This document shows, in pieces, positions 32,957 through 41,485 of a stretch of 41,980 nucleotides of DNA. The stretch is from Candidatus Acidiferrales bacterium. Lineage in GTDB: Bacteria; Acidobacteriota; Terriglobia; Acidiferrales; UBA7541. Numbering within the stretch: the stretch's first letter is position 1; the number at the start of each line of letters is the position of its first letter. The DNA is taken from NCBI GenBank assembly GCA_030037225.1, contig JASHRU010000100.1, positions 1-41,980 on the forward strand, in the 5' to 3' direction. A model generated the notes under the pieces. It searched no databases, was not told the DNA's origin, and saw nothing but the letters and a program-made list of their open reading frames with translations. The position numbers and the translations under genes were made by a program.

Positions 32957-35095
32957 ATGCATGCAAGAGACAGAGCCGGGCTTACGGCGATTTTCGGTGG
33001 AGTGATCCTTTTGCTGCTTGCGGTAACCACTGCCATGCGCGCCGCCGGAAGTGATAAGAGGCCAATCACGGAAAAAGACTTGCTCAAATTCCATTGGGTG
33101 GCGGATCCGGAGATATCACCGGATGGCCGACAGGTGGCCTACGTACTCGTGTCGGTGAACGAGAAGGAAGACCGGTACGATACAGGCCTGTGGTGCGTGG
33201 ATACGAGCGGGAGCGGCGAACCACGCCAGCTCACAGCCGGACCGCGAGATTCGGCGCCGCGCTGGTCGCCCAACGGGCAGACGCTGGCGTTTTTGCGCGC
33301 GGGTGAAAAAGATCCCCCGCAGATTTACCTGCTTTCGATGCAAGGCGGCGAAGGACGGAAGTGGACGGACCTGCCGCGAGCCGCTTCACCCCCGGTGTGG
33401 TCACCGGACGGCCGAACCATCGCCTTCGCCAGCGACACAACGGAGAAAGACCTGGCCGAAAAGCGCGACCCGAAAAAAGCCGAAAAGAAGAGCGACGTGC
33501 GGGTGATCACACGCGCCGTCTATCGCGCGAATGGACAGGGATGGCTCGAACCGGATCGCCCCGATCACATCTGGACGATTGCCGTACCCGCGGATGCGGC
33601 CGAGCCGCCGGCCGCGAGGCAGATCACGACAGACAAATACGATGAGGCTGGAATCCGATGGAGCCGAGACGGCTCGAAGCTGTATTTCACCGCGGACCGC
33701 GTGGATGAGCCCTACTATTACCTGCCGCATCGTGCCATGTATTCGGTGCCTGCGACGGGCGGCGAGCTGACCACGGTGATCGACATCGACGGCCCTGTGA
33801 ATGGGCCGGTTGTTTCTCCAGACGACCAGCGAGTCGCGTTCCTGGGCTGGATCAATCCGCCCCATGCGCGGTCGAATTACGAGACGGGAGTTATGACATT
33901 TGCGAATGGGAAAGCAATCGAGCTGACGGCGAAAGCGGACTTGGAGGCCGGGTCCGACGTCGGCGGAGACCAGGCGCCACCGCGCGGCGGGGCGGGATCG
34001 AGCCCGATAGTGTGGACGGCGGACGGGCGCGCGGTGATCGTGGCAGCGACGGTGGAGGGAAGGTCCAACCTCGTTCGCGTGGACGCGGTGACCGGACAGT
34101 TCGAGCCTGTGACCAGGGGGGATCACGACGTGATTGCCTACACGGCCACGCCAGACGCTGCCAAGTTCGCGCTGACCATCGGCGACGCGACGCATATCGG
34201 CGACCTCTACATCCTGGATGTCGCGGCGGGCCGGCTCAAGCAATTGACTCACGTAAACGACCCGCTATGGGACACGCTCGAAATCACTGCGCCAGAGGAA
34301 TTCACGTTTACCAGCTTCGACGGAAAACGAATCGAGGGCTGGATCCAGAAACCGCCGGATTTCACGCCCGGGAAAAAGTACCCGATGATCCTGGAGATTC
34401 ATGGCGGGCCGCATTCGGCTTACGGCGATGTGTTCATGCACGAGTTTCATTGGCTCGCGGGGCAGGGATATGTGGTGGTGTATATGAACCCACGGGGCAG
34501 CACCTCCTATGGCCGCGATTTTGCCAACATCATCCAGTATCACTATCCGGGGGACGACTATCGCGATCTGATGGTCGGAGTGGACGAGGTGCTGAAGCGC
34601 GGCTACGTGGACGAAACGCGCATGGGCGTGACTGGAGGGAGCGGCGGAGGCCTGCTGACCAACTGGACTGTGACGCAGACGCAGCGGTTCAAAGCCGCGG
34701 TCTCACAGCGCTCGGTGGCGGACTGGACGGGCTTCTGGTATTCGGCGGACTTCTCGCTCTTTACGCCGAGCTGGTTCCGCAAAAATCCCTATGAGGATCC
34801 GCAGGAGTTTGTAGAGCGCTCGCCCGTGCGGTACGCGTCGAAGATCACGACGCCCATGATGTTCGTGGAAGGCGACTCCGACCTGCGCACGCCCCCGAGC
34901 CAGGGTGGTGAGGCGATGTTTCGCGCGCTCAAAGCGCAGAAGAAGACGGCGGTCATGGTGCGCTTCCCTGGCGAAACGCACGAGCTATCGCGTTCGGGAA
35001 AGCCGGAGCACCGCATCGAGCGACTCGAGCACATTACGGCCTGGTTTGACAAGTATCTACAAGGCAAGGAAATCAAGACCTACGACCAGCAGTAG
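32957..35095 (+). CDS. Exported S9-family prolyl oligopeptidase-like peptidase
   Basis: Serine peptidase of the acylaminoacyl/DPP-like S9 group, 712 residues. The ATG chosen has GGAGGA 7 bp upstream and opens a hydrophobic export segment (LTAIFGGVILLLLAVTTAM). A WD/PD40-type beta-propeller follows (about 35-420, with DPEISPDGRQVAYV and repeats such as SPDGRTIAF). The C-terminal alpha/beta hydrolase has the nucleophile in GVTGGSGGG, the acid in EGDSDLRTP and the His in FPGETHELSRSG. All three catalytic residues are in place. It is monocistronic, divergent from the trp operon. Confidence 0.94.
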   Translation: MHARDRAGLTAIFGGVILLLLAVTTAMRAAGSDKRPITEKDLLKFHWVADPEISPDGRQVAYVLVSVNEKEDRYDTGLWCVDTSGSGEPRQLTAGPRDSAPRWSPNGQTLAFLRAGEKDPPQIYLLSMQGGEGRKWTDLPRAASPPVWSPDGRTIAFASDTTEKDLAEKRDPKKAEKKSDVRVITRAVYRANGQGWLEPDRPDHIWTIAVPADAAEPPAARQITTDKYDEAGIRWSRDGSKLYFTADRVDEPYYYLPHRAMYSVPATGGELTTVIDIDGPVNGPVVSPDDQRVAFLGWINPPHARSNYETGVMTFANGKAIELTAKADLEAGSDVGGDQAPPRGGAGSSPIVWTADGRAVIVAATVEGRSNLVRVDAVTGQFEPVTRGDHDVIAYTATPDAAKFALTIGDATHIGDLYILDVAAGRLKQLTHVNDPLWDTLEITAPEEFTFTSFDGKRIEGWIQKPPDFTPGKKYPMILEIHGGPHSAYGDVFMHEFHWLAGQGYVVVYMNPRGSTSYGRDFANIIQYHYPGDDYRDLMVGVDEVLKRGYVDETRMGVTGGSGGGLLTNWTVTQTQRFKAAVSQRSVADWTGFWYSADFSLFTPSWFRKNPYEDPQEFVERSPVRYASKITTPMMFVEGDSDLRTPPSQGGEAMFRALKAQKKTAVMVRFPGETHELSRSGKPEHRIERLEHITAWFDKYLQGKEIKTYDQQ

Positions 35096-35202
35096 GCGGA
35101 AGCGCCATGGACGGCCTTATCGCGGGGCCCGCCTCGCCGCACAGGCGCACCCTCAATTGTAATCATGCCGGCGCGATGGAAATGATTGGCGTAAAGGGCG
35201 AA

Positions 35203-36888
35203 TCAGTGCTTCAGCAGGGGTTCTGCGAAGTGGATGGGGATGCCGAAATTGGAGCCCCCAAAACCCTTGAGGATTGCGTAGTTGACGCCAATGACTTTGC
35301 CGTCCTCATTGAAGAGCGGGCCGCCGGAACCGCCGGACGTGGTCTGTGCGTCGTAGACGAGTTTGTCGGGCAAGATATCGCCGAGATGCCCCTGAGTGGT
35401 GATGGGCCGGATGAGCTTGCGGCTGGCCAGCGCGGTCATGATGCTGGTGGGACTGTCGCCCGCGGTATCCACGATTTTATGCACGGTGTCTTCGTCGGTG
35501 CGCGCGAGGATGGCATCGAGACCGGTAGGGTAGCCCATCAGGACCACGGGGGTGCCGCTGACGGCGCCTTTTGAGCTCGGGTCGAGTGTGAGTGGGGCGC
35601 GCTTGGAATCGTCAAGAGTCACGCGAACTGCGGCTAGATCCGCATCGTCGGATATCTTGTCCACAGAGGTGTGCAGCGGCCGGGACGCGTCCGGGCAATA
35701 GCATTCAATATCGGCAAGGACGGCCTCCATGCCTTCTTCACTGACCCCCGAGAGATCATCGTTCTTCCACCAAGGCTCGACGACATGGCGATTGGTGAGC
35801 ATCCGGCCGTCAGGGGAAACGAGGAAGGCGCTGCCGAAAAAGTCCAGACGGACTTCCGGCCCGCGGCCTTCGAGCGAAAGAACCGGCTTGCCTTCGCTGT
35901 CCTCAATGGGCTCGCCCTTTTGGTTCAGCCCGGCATAGTGCACGCGTGAGCCGCTATCCTTGTCGCGGAACGCCACGGAAACGTGCAGCAGGCAAACGCT
36001 CCGCGCGTAGGATCGAATGATGCCCTGGGCAATCTTGCTCTCGCCCTCGATCCGGTTCAGGCGACCCGTAGTTTCATCGAGCTGGCGGCGGAGCTCAGCG
36101 ATGTTGCCGGCGTCGGAAGTGCTTCCGATCTGGGTTTTCAGGGTGTCGCTCTGGTCGCGAAGCTGCTGCATCTCGTCTTCAATGCCGGACGGCTTGGACT
36201 GGTTTTCCTGGCGCGTCTGATTTGTCTTGGCCAAAAGCTTTTCCTGGCCGGTGAGGGTGTCTTCCAGTTGCGAAATGATGCGGTAGGCGCGGCGGGATTC
36301 CTTCTCCACCCGGCGCGTGAAGAAGAAAAAGATGCCGGCCATCAAGAGTGCGCCTCCCAGGACGCCGGCCAGGCCGATGCGCAGGCGACGATCGAGCGAG
36401 AAGGCATCTTTGGTCATCTTCTCGGTAACGGCGAGGGCATCGAAAGCGGTACGGGCGATTTGCTGACCTTCTTCGGCGATGCGGACCTGGTCGAGCATGG
36501 CCTGCGTAGCGCGGCGCGTGCGAAGCTGGTTGCGGACGCGGGCAAGGAACTCCTGGTTCTCCCAAGGGCGGGAGATGACATCGTCGGCGCCCAGATCGAG
36601 GGCGCGGGCGCGTTCGGCGGGACCGAGCGAGGAAAGAACCAGAACCCGGGCGTAGCGCGTGGCGGCTGCGCCTTTGAGCTGGGTGACCGTATCCGACCAG
36701 CAACTGCCGGCTTCGCCCGCGTCCAGAATGATAAGTTCCGGCTCGGTTTTCTGCGCCACCTCCACGCCCTCAGCGCAGACTGCCGTGGAAAAGACCTCGT
36801 AACCCGCGGCGCGCAGCTCCTGATCGAGCTCCTGCCGGGGCTGGTCGTGCGCGTCAATCAGAATGATGCTTTCGCGTTTCGTTGCCAT
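35203..36888 (-). CDS. Receiver-like domain, one TM helix, coiled coil and trypsin-type protease in one protein
   Basis: A 561-residue protein of unusual build, numbered from the ATG at 36888. Residues 5-125 form a response-regulator receiver fold: ILIDAHD acidic pocket, phosphoacceptor-position Asp56 in IILDAGE, Ser86-Ser87, and an Arg at 107 where receivers have the Lys of the KP motif. A helix (130-165) leads to one membrane segment (about 171-191), then a coiled coil (195-285), then a DegP-like trypsin domain with His368 in TNRHVV, Asp417 in DADLAAV and Ser521 in TTSGGSGGPL. There is no PDZ domain and no signal peptide, so the receiver is inside and the protease should be periplasmic. The frame is open 81 bp further upstream; that part is not conserved-looking. 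It is flanked by its own short gaps on both sides. Confidence 0.85.
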   Translation of the reverse strand: MATKRESIILIDAHDQPRQELDQELRAAGYEVFSTAVCAEGVEVAQKTEPELIILDAGEAGSCWSDTVTQLKGAAATRYARVLVLSSLGPAERARALDLGADDVISRPWENQEFLARVRNQLRTRRATQAMLDQVRIAEEGQQIARTAFDALAVTEKMTKDAFSLDRRLRIGLAGVLGGALLMAGIFFFFTRRVEKESRRAYRIISQLEDTLTGQEKLLAKTNQTRQENQSKPSGIEDEMQQLRDQSDTLKTQIGSTSDAGNIAELRRQLDETTGRLNRIEGESKIAQGIIRSYARSVCLLHVSVAFRDKDSGSRVHYAGLNQKGEPIEDSEGKPVLSLEGRGPEVRLDFFGSAFLVSPDGRMLTNRHVVEPWWKNDDLSGVSEEGMEAVLADIECYCPDASRPLHTSVDKISDDADLAAVRVTLDDSKRAPLTLDPSSKGAVSGTPVVLMGYPTGLDAILARTDEDTVHKIVDTAGDSPTSIMTALASRKLIRPITTQGHLGDILPDKLVYDAQTTSGGSGGPLFNEDGKVIGVNYAILKGFGGSNFGIPIHFAEPLLKH

Positions 36889-36987
36889 CACGGCGAGACG
36901 CGCGCAGATGCCATGCCCTGGGCTGCGCGCGAACGTGACAGAGTAACCTAGAGACGGCGGGAATGCCACACGGGGAGATGCGGTGCG

Positions 36988-37878
36988 TTACAGTCCGTGC
37001 GCGCGCAGGAACTCGCCTGCGACTTCAGCCGCGTCTCGGTGTTCACCATCAACCGCGTAATTCATGCGACGCATATCGTCTGCGGTTATTCGGCCGCCGA
37101 GTCCTTCAAGAGCCTCGCGAAGGCCGGGAAACTCCCGCAAAGCCTCTTCGCGAACCACCGGCACAGCATCGTAGGGCGGGAAGTAATGCCGGTCGTCCTG
37201 AAGAGCGATGAGATCGAGGGCGCTGATGAGGCCGTCAGTCGAGTTGCCGACGACGAGATCCACCTGATGTTCCTGGAGCGCGCGATAGAGGAGGCCGAGA
37301 TCCATCACTCGGGGCGGTTCGCGGAATGTGAGCCCGTAGGCTTTGACCATGCCGGCATAGCCGTCCGGGCGCTCCATAAATTCAAAGCCGACGCCGAGGC
37401 GCCATTGAGAAGCCCGCACGGCCGCGCCAGAGAGTGTGGTGATTCCGTAGCGGCGCGAATCCTCGCCGCGTATGACGACCGCAAAGCTATTCTCGAAGCC
37501 GAGCGAGGGAAGGACGGCGAGGCCCCACCGGCGGGCGTATTCGGAGCGCACTCGGTCGAAGACGGCTGCGGTACCGCCGATGGGTCGGTCTTTCAGAACA
37601 GCCGTGAGGGCCGTGCCCGTATATTCCACATAGAGGTCGGCTCGGCCGGCCAGAAGCGCCTGATGGCAAATGTAGGTGCCGGCAAGGTAGAACCTGCGCT
37701 CTACCGGAAGATGTGCGGTGTGCTCGATTCGCTGAGCAAGAAGTTCACCGAGAATGGCCTGTTCGGTGAAATTCTTGGAAGCCACCACCACCGCGCGCTG
37801 GTGTAAAGGGCCGCAGGAGAACGCGAGGACCGCGGTTGCGCCCAGAACCAAGCCGAGAGGCCGACGCTTTCGCGACAT
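36988..37878 (-). CDS. ProX/OpuBC-type quaternary-amine binding lipoprotein
   Basis: Substrate-binding component of an ABC importer for glycine betaine, choline or related osmoprotectants; 296 residues. A lipoprotein signal is visible (LGATAVLAFSC). The fold matches the OpuAC family: VVVASKNFTEQAILGELLAQ, the YVEYTGTALTA segment and VVGNSTDGLI. In OpuAC proteins aromatic residues cage the quaternary ammonium; candidates such as Tyr and Phe are here but cannot be assigned by eye. Its ATG abuts the permease stop directly (TAA then ATG). Ligand within the quaternary-amine class is inferred. Confidence 0.9.
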   Translation of the reverse strand: MSRKRRPLGLVLGATAVLAFSCGPLHQRAVVVASKNFTEQAILGELLAQRIEHTAHLPVERRFYLAGTYICHQALLAGRADLYVEYTGTALTAVLKDRPIGGTAAVFDRVRSEYARRWGLAVLPSLGFENSFAVVIRGEDSRRYGITTLSGAAVRASQWRLGVGFEFMERPDGYAGMVKAYGLTFREPPRVMDLGLLYRALQEHQVDLVVGNSTDGLISALDLIALQDDRHYFPPYDAVPVVREEALREFPGLREALEGLGGRITADDMRRMNYAVDGEHRDAAEVAGEFLRAHGL

Positions 37879-38514
37879 TTAAACGTGCTCCCGCAGACGG
37901 CCCTCGAACCAGCCCAGCGAAAGATCGGCGAAGAGGGCAAGAACGGCGGCGGGGAGAGCGCCGGCAAATATCAACGAGTCGTTGACCATGGCGAGTCCCC
38001 GGAAGATCAGCTCGCCCAGACCGCCGGCGCCGATGGCCGCAGCAATCGTGGTGATGCCGATGGCGAGCACAACAGCCACGCGGATGCCGGCGACGATCAC
38101 GCCAAGCGCGAGCGGCAACTCGACGCGCAGGAGAAGCTGACGCGCGGTGAGGCCGAGCCCTCGCCCTGCTTCGACCACAGCGGGATCTACTCCTAGAATT
38201 CCGGCGCACACGTTGCGGAGGATGGGCAGCAGCGCGTAGAGCGAAAGTGCCAGAACCGCCATGCGCGGCGCGCGGTCGCCTATCCAGGGGACAGCGAATA
38301 GAAAACCGAACAGTGCGAGGCTGGGGACAACGTGAATCGAGTTTACGGTACCGAGCACCACACGAGCGAGCGCAGGCCGCCGGGCGATGGCCACTCCCAG
38401 AGGCAGCCCGACGAGGACTGCGATGCCGACGGAGAGGCCTGCGAGTGAAATGTGCTCGACCGAAAGAGTGACGATCTCGTGCGGATGGGCGATGAGATAG
38501 TCGAAAAGATTCAC
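37879..38514 (-). CDS. ProW/OpuBB-type ABC permease
   Basis: Inner-membrane permease, 211 residues, about five membrane helices (HISLAGLSVGIAVLVGLPLGVAIA, then VVPSLALFGFLFAVPW and others), with the EAA-type loop EAGRGLGLTARQLLLRVELPLA that contacts the ATPase. The start is GTG at 38514, overlapping the ATPase stop as GTGA. A single permease gene implies a homodimer. The family is common for glycine betaine/choline importers. Confidence 0.92.
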   Translation of the reverse strand: MNLFDYLIAHPHEIVTLSVEHISLAGLSVGIAVLVGLPLGVAIARRPALARVVLGTVNSIHVVPSLALFGFLFAVPWIGDRAPRMAVLALSLYALLPILRNVCAGILGVDPAVVEAGRGLGLTARQLLLRVELPLALGVIVAGIRVAVVLAIGITTIAAAIGAGGLGELIFRGLAMVNDSLIFAGALPAAVLALFADLSLGWFEGRLREHV

Positions 38515-39308
38515 CGGACTCCTCCCGATGCGGGCGCGGGCGGCAAACGGTGTTGCTCGTTCCCCGCGGCAAATGCGTTGCGGTAGGCTGCGGCGAGCGG
38601 ATCGGAAGTACTGAGAAATTCAGCGGGGGCGTAACAACCAGCCAGCCGGCCGCCATCAAGCAGCGCAATTTGCGAGCCGAGAAGGAGCGCTTCGCGCAGA
38701 TCGTGCGTAACGAGAACCACGGTTTTGCCAAGACGCGTCTGGAGCCGATAAAACTCGCCTTGCAGCTCGGCGCGCGTAAGCGGATCCAAAGCGCCGAACG
38801 GTTCGTCCATCAGCAAAATAGGAGGATCGAGAGCGAGGGCGCGGGCCACGCCGACTCGCTGGCGCTGGCCGCCGGAGAGTTCGCGCGGGTAACGTGAAGC
38901 CAGCGTGGAGTCGAGACCCACCAAAGCCATCAGCTCGTGAACGCGTTCACGCGTTCGAACGGACGGCCAGCCCTCCACGGCGGGGAGAATCCCGATGTTC
39001 CGCTCGACGGTGTAATGGGGGAAGAGGCCGACGTCCTGTATGACATAGCCCATGTGACGGCGAAGGCGAATGGGGTCCCATTCGTTCGCGGGCCGGCCTT
39101 CAACCTGCAGATCTCCCGCCGTGGGATCGAGCAGCCGATTCATTAATTTCAAGGTGGTGGTCTTTCCGGAACCGCTCCGGCCTAGCAAGACAAGCGTTAG
39201 GCCCCGAGGGACGTCGAGCGTGAGCGAATCGACGAGCAAGGGGCCGCCCGGCGGATGGTAGGATGCGCCGCGGATGGCGACTGCGGCGTCGGTGGTCGCA
39301 ACACCCAT
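38511..39308 (-). CDS. ProV/OpuBA-type ABC ATPase without CBS domains
   Basis: ATP-binding subunit of the importer, 265 residues. Walker A GRSGSGKTTT, Q-loop VIQDVGLFPHYTV, signature LSGGQRQRVG, Walker B ILLMDEPFGALDP and the switch His in VLVTHDLREA are all present. The tandem CBS domains that osmotically gate OpuA-type enzymes are absent, so ionic-strength control of that sort is not expected. It starts 3 bp after the alkaline-phosphatase-family gene ends. Confidence 0.93.
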   Translation of the reverse strand: MGVATTDAAVAIRGASYHPPGGPLLVDSLTLDVPRGLTLVLLGRSGSGKTTTLKLMNRLLDPTAGDLQVEGRPANEWDPIRLRRHMGYVIQDVGLFPHYTVERNIGILPAVEGWPSVRTRERVHELMALVGLDSTLASRYPRELSGGQRQRVGVARALALDPPILLMDEPFGALDPLTRAELQGEFYRLQTRLGKTVVLVTHDLREALLLGSQIALLDGGRLAGCYAPAEFLSTSDPLAAAYRNAFAAGNEQHRLPPAPASGGVR

Positions 39309-39311
39309 GGC

Positions 39312-41483
39312 TCAGTCGCCCGCAAATGGAGCCGTGGCGGCCACCGGACCGGCGGGGACCGGGGTGGGCTCCATCCGGACCGTCCACGGCCTGCCGTCCA
39401 TGTGGCGTGGGACAGGAATGCCGAAAAGTTGAAGGAGCGTTGGGGCGATGTCGGCGATGGAGTGGCGCTCGCCGAGAATAGCGCGATTCGCGAAGAGCAC
39501 GCCCGGCACATCCTGAGGATGGATGCAGTGGTCTCCACTCCACGGATGTGTGTTGTCGAAAAACACCTCGCCCTGCACCGAACCGTTTACCGATTCCCAC
39601 GCGGCGCGGTAGCCGGAAGTGTAACCCACGATGAGATCCGGAGCGTTTTCACCGTAGGGACCGTCATAAATTTCGCGCCTGTCGAACAACTCACGGATGG
39701 CAACCTGACCGCTGCCGGGATCGGTCATGCTGCCCAGCTTCTCACGCAGTTCGGCAAGCAGCGCATCGGCTTCTTTGCCGGGTTGCACGATACCGTGGCG
39801 CTCGCGTCCAGCAAGGTTGAGGTAGATGCCGTTGAGGCCCATGCCGTAGGCGCGTGTGCGCTGCCAGTCCACATGACGGAACCATGGCTCACTGACCGTA
39901 CTCCCGGAGACGAGCGAGAGATAGCCCTCGTGATGCAGCCACGCATTCACGTTGAATGCGCGGCGAAACGATTTGAAGCCGTGAGCGGAAACGACCAGGA
40001 CAAGCGCGTCCGCACCGGCGCGATCGAGTACGCGCCCGACCAGCGCGTCCGTGCGCTGGTACAGAGTTTCGATAATGCTCGAATCGGGAGGTTCGCCCTT
40101 CGGCGCGGCAGGGTGGTGCGGCTCCAAGTGCCGCCAGAACATGTGCTGGACCCGGTCGGTGATGTCGAACACGCAGATGCAGGCGCCGCGGCGCGTCTTG
40201 TCGAGCGCATCGAAGAACACCTGTTCGCGCTCGGCTTGGATCTGATAGCACTGCTCGAGGAACGCGGCCTCATCAAGCACACCGTGATGAAGTGCCCAGG
40301 CGTCTTCGGCAAGGCCAAGCGTGGAGAAGGGGCCGTAGAGCTTGCCAAGGTAGATGGAATAGTCGAAGGGATGCGATATGGGGAGCGCTGGCCGGAGAGG
40401 ATCGATCTGGAGCGGCGATATGTACAGTTCCACGTCCGGCTGCACCGAGCGCAGATATATGCGGCACATTCCGTAAGCGCAGATTCCGTATCGAGCGCGG
40501 AAACGCAGAGAAATCCAACCGGAATACTCGCCCTGACGAAGGATAGTGCGCTTGCCATCAATTTCGATTTGAGCACGGCGGCGCACTACGTCTGGACGAA
40601 TCCGCAGCGGCAGCGAGAGATCACGGTTGTCCTGCTCGGAAAACGGATTTTCCGGCCCGGGGAGCTCGCCGCACAACACCCCGTCTTGCGGAATCAGTGG
40701 GAGCAGCACGCCGCCCTCCAGCTTGCCGCCGGTGCCCTCGCGCGAAGAGAAGAAAGAAAAGGTGCCCTGGCTACCGCGCAAATCGGGAACGGCCATTCCC
40801 GAAAGCAGGACGCCGGAGAACGGCTCGGGCGGAAATGTCGCCGGAACGCGAAGGACGGAAGAGAAAACCCCCGCTTCACCCAGGTAGTGCCAGAAGGGTT
40901 TGCTCTTTCGCAATGCCTTGATTTCAGACCCGCCCATCGGAATGGCCCGCCATCCCATACGCAACCAGCGCCGCGGAGTCAACACACGCGCGGTGGAAGG
41001 AAATGGAAGGTACGTGTGCCGGTCGCGGCTCAAAATATCGTAGATGTTGTGCTTGCCGGGATTCACCCCGGTGAGGAACGTGGACCATGCGACGGGACCG
41101 ATAGGCGGATGCGTGGTGGCGAGAGGACGGAATGTTCCGATCTTGGCCAGTCGCGCCAGGTGGGGCAATTTCCCCTGGCGCATCCAGCGGGCTGCGAGTT
41201 CAGGGTCCATACCATCGAAGCCAACCACGATGACGCGCTCGACGCGCGCCTTCTTCAAGGCTTTCCGGCTGTGGCCGATGCTCACCAGCAGCCGCACTGG
41301 CCCGGTCAACAGCACGATCAGCGCGGACAAGAATGCAAGCGGCACGGTGAGAAATGAGGAGAAAAGTGCGAAGCCCGCTCCAGGGCCGATATAGGCGTTC
41401 GCTGCCTGTGGGAGAAGCAGCAAGCCAAGCAAGAGAACGTAGCAACTGAGCCGGAACGTGCGGCGAGTGGAACGGGCCGACAC
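39312..41483 (-). CDS. Exported alkaline-phosphatase-superfamily phosphodiesterase/phosphatase
   Basis: A 723-residue protein with an N-terminal signal or anchor (LSCYVLLLGLLLLPQAANA), then YIGPGAGF and a second hydrophobic stretch before the catalytic domain. Metal-site motifs: VIVVGFDGMDP (Asp90), the nucleophile region PPIGPVAWSTFLTGVNPGKHNIYD, VFDITDRVQHMFW, LVVSAHGFKSF and GDHCIHPQDVPGVLFA. These are the type I phosphodiesterase/nucleotide pyrophosphatase pattern; the exact nucleophile (Ser134 or Thr135) is not settled. GTG at 41483 is chosen, 2 bp after the upstream stop; a longer frame overlaps that gene. It is translated with the amine importer, hinting at a phosphocholine-type or other substrate. 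Confidence 0.85.
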   Translation of the reverse strand: MSARSTRRTFRLSCYVLLLGLLLLPQAANAYIGPGAGFALFSSFLTVPLAFLSALIVLLTGPVRLLVSIGHSRKALKKARVERVIVVGFDGMDPELAARWMRQGKLPHLARLAKIGTFRPLATTHPPIGPVAWSTFLTGVNPGKHNIYDILSRDRHTYLPFPSTARVLTPRRWLRMGWRAIPMGGSEIKALRKSKPFWHYLGEAGVFSSVLRVPATFPPEPFSGVLLSGMAVPDLRGSQGTFSFFSSREGTGGKLEGGVLLPLIPQDGVLCGELPGPENPFSEQDNRDLSLPLRIRPDVVRRRAQIEIDGKRTILRQGEYSGWISLRFRARYGICAYGMCRIYLRSVQPDVELYISPLQIDPLRPALPISHPFDYSIYLGKLYGPFSTLGLAEDAWALHHGVLDEAAFLEQCYQIQAEREQVFFDALDKTRRGACICVFDITDRVQHMFWRHLEPHHPAAPKGEPPDSSIIETLYQRTDALVGRVLDRAGADALVLVVSAHGFKSFRRAFNVNAWLHHEGYLSLVSGSTVSEPWFRHVDWQRTRAYGMGLNGIYLNLAGRERHGIVQPGKEADALLAELREKLGSMTDPGSGQVAIRELFDRREIYDGPYGENAPDLIVGYTSGYRAAWESVNGSVQGEVFFDNTHPWSGDHCIHPQDVPGVLFANRAILGERHSIADIAPTLLQLFGIPVPRHMDGRPWTVRMEPTPVPAGPVAATAPFAGD

Positions 41484-41485
41484 GT

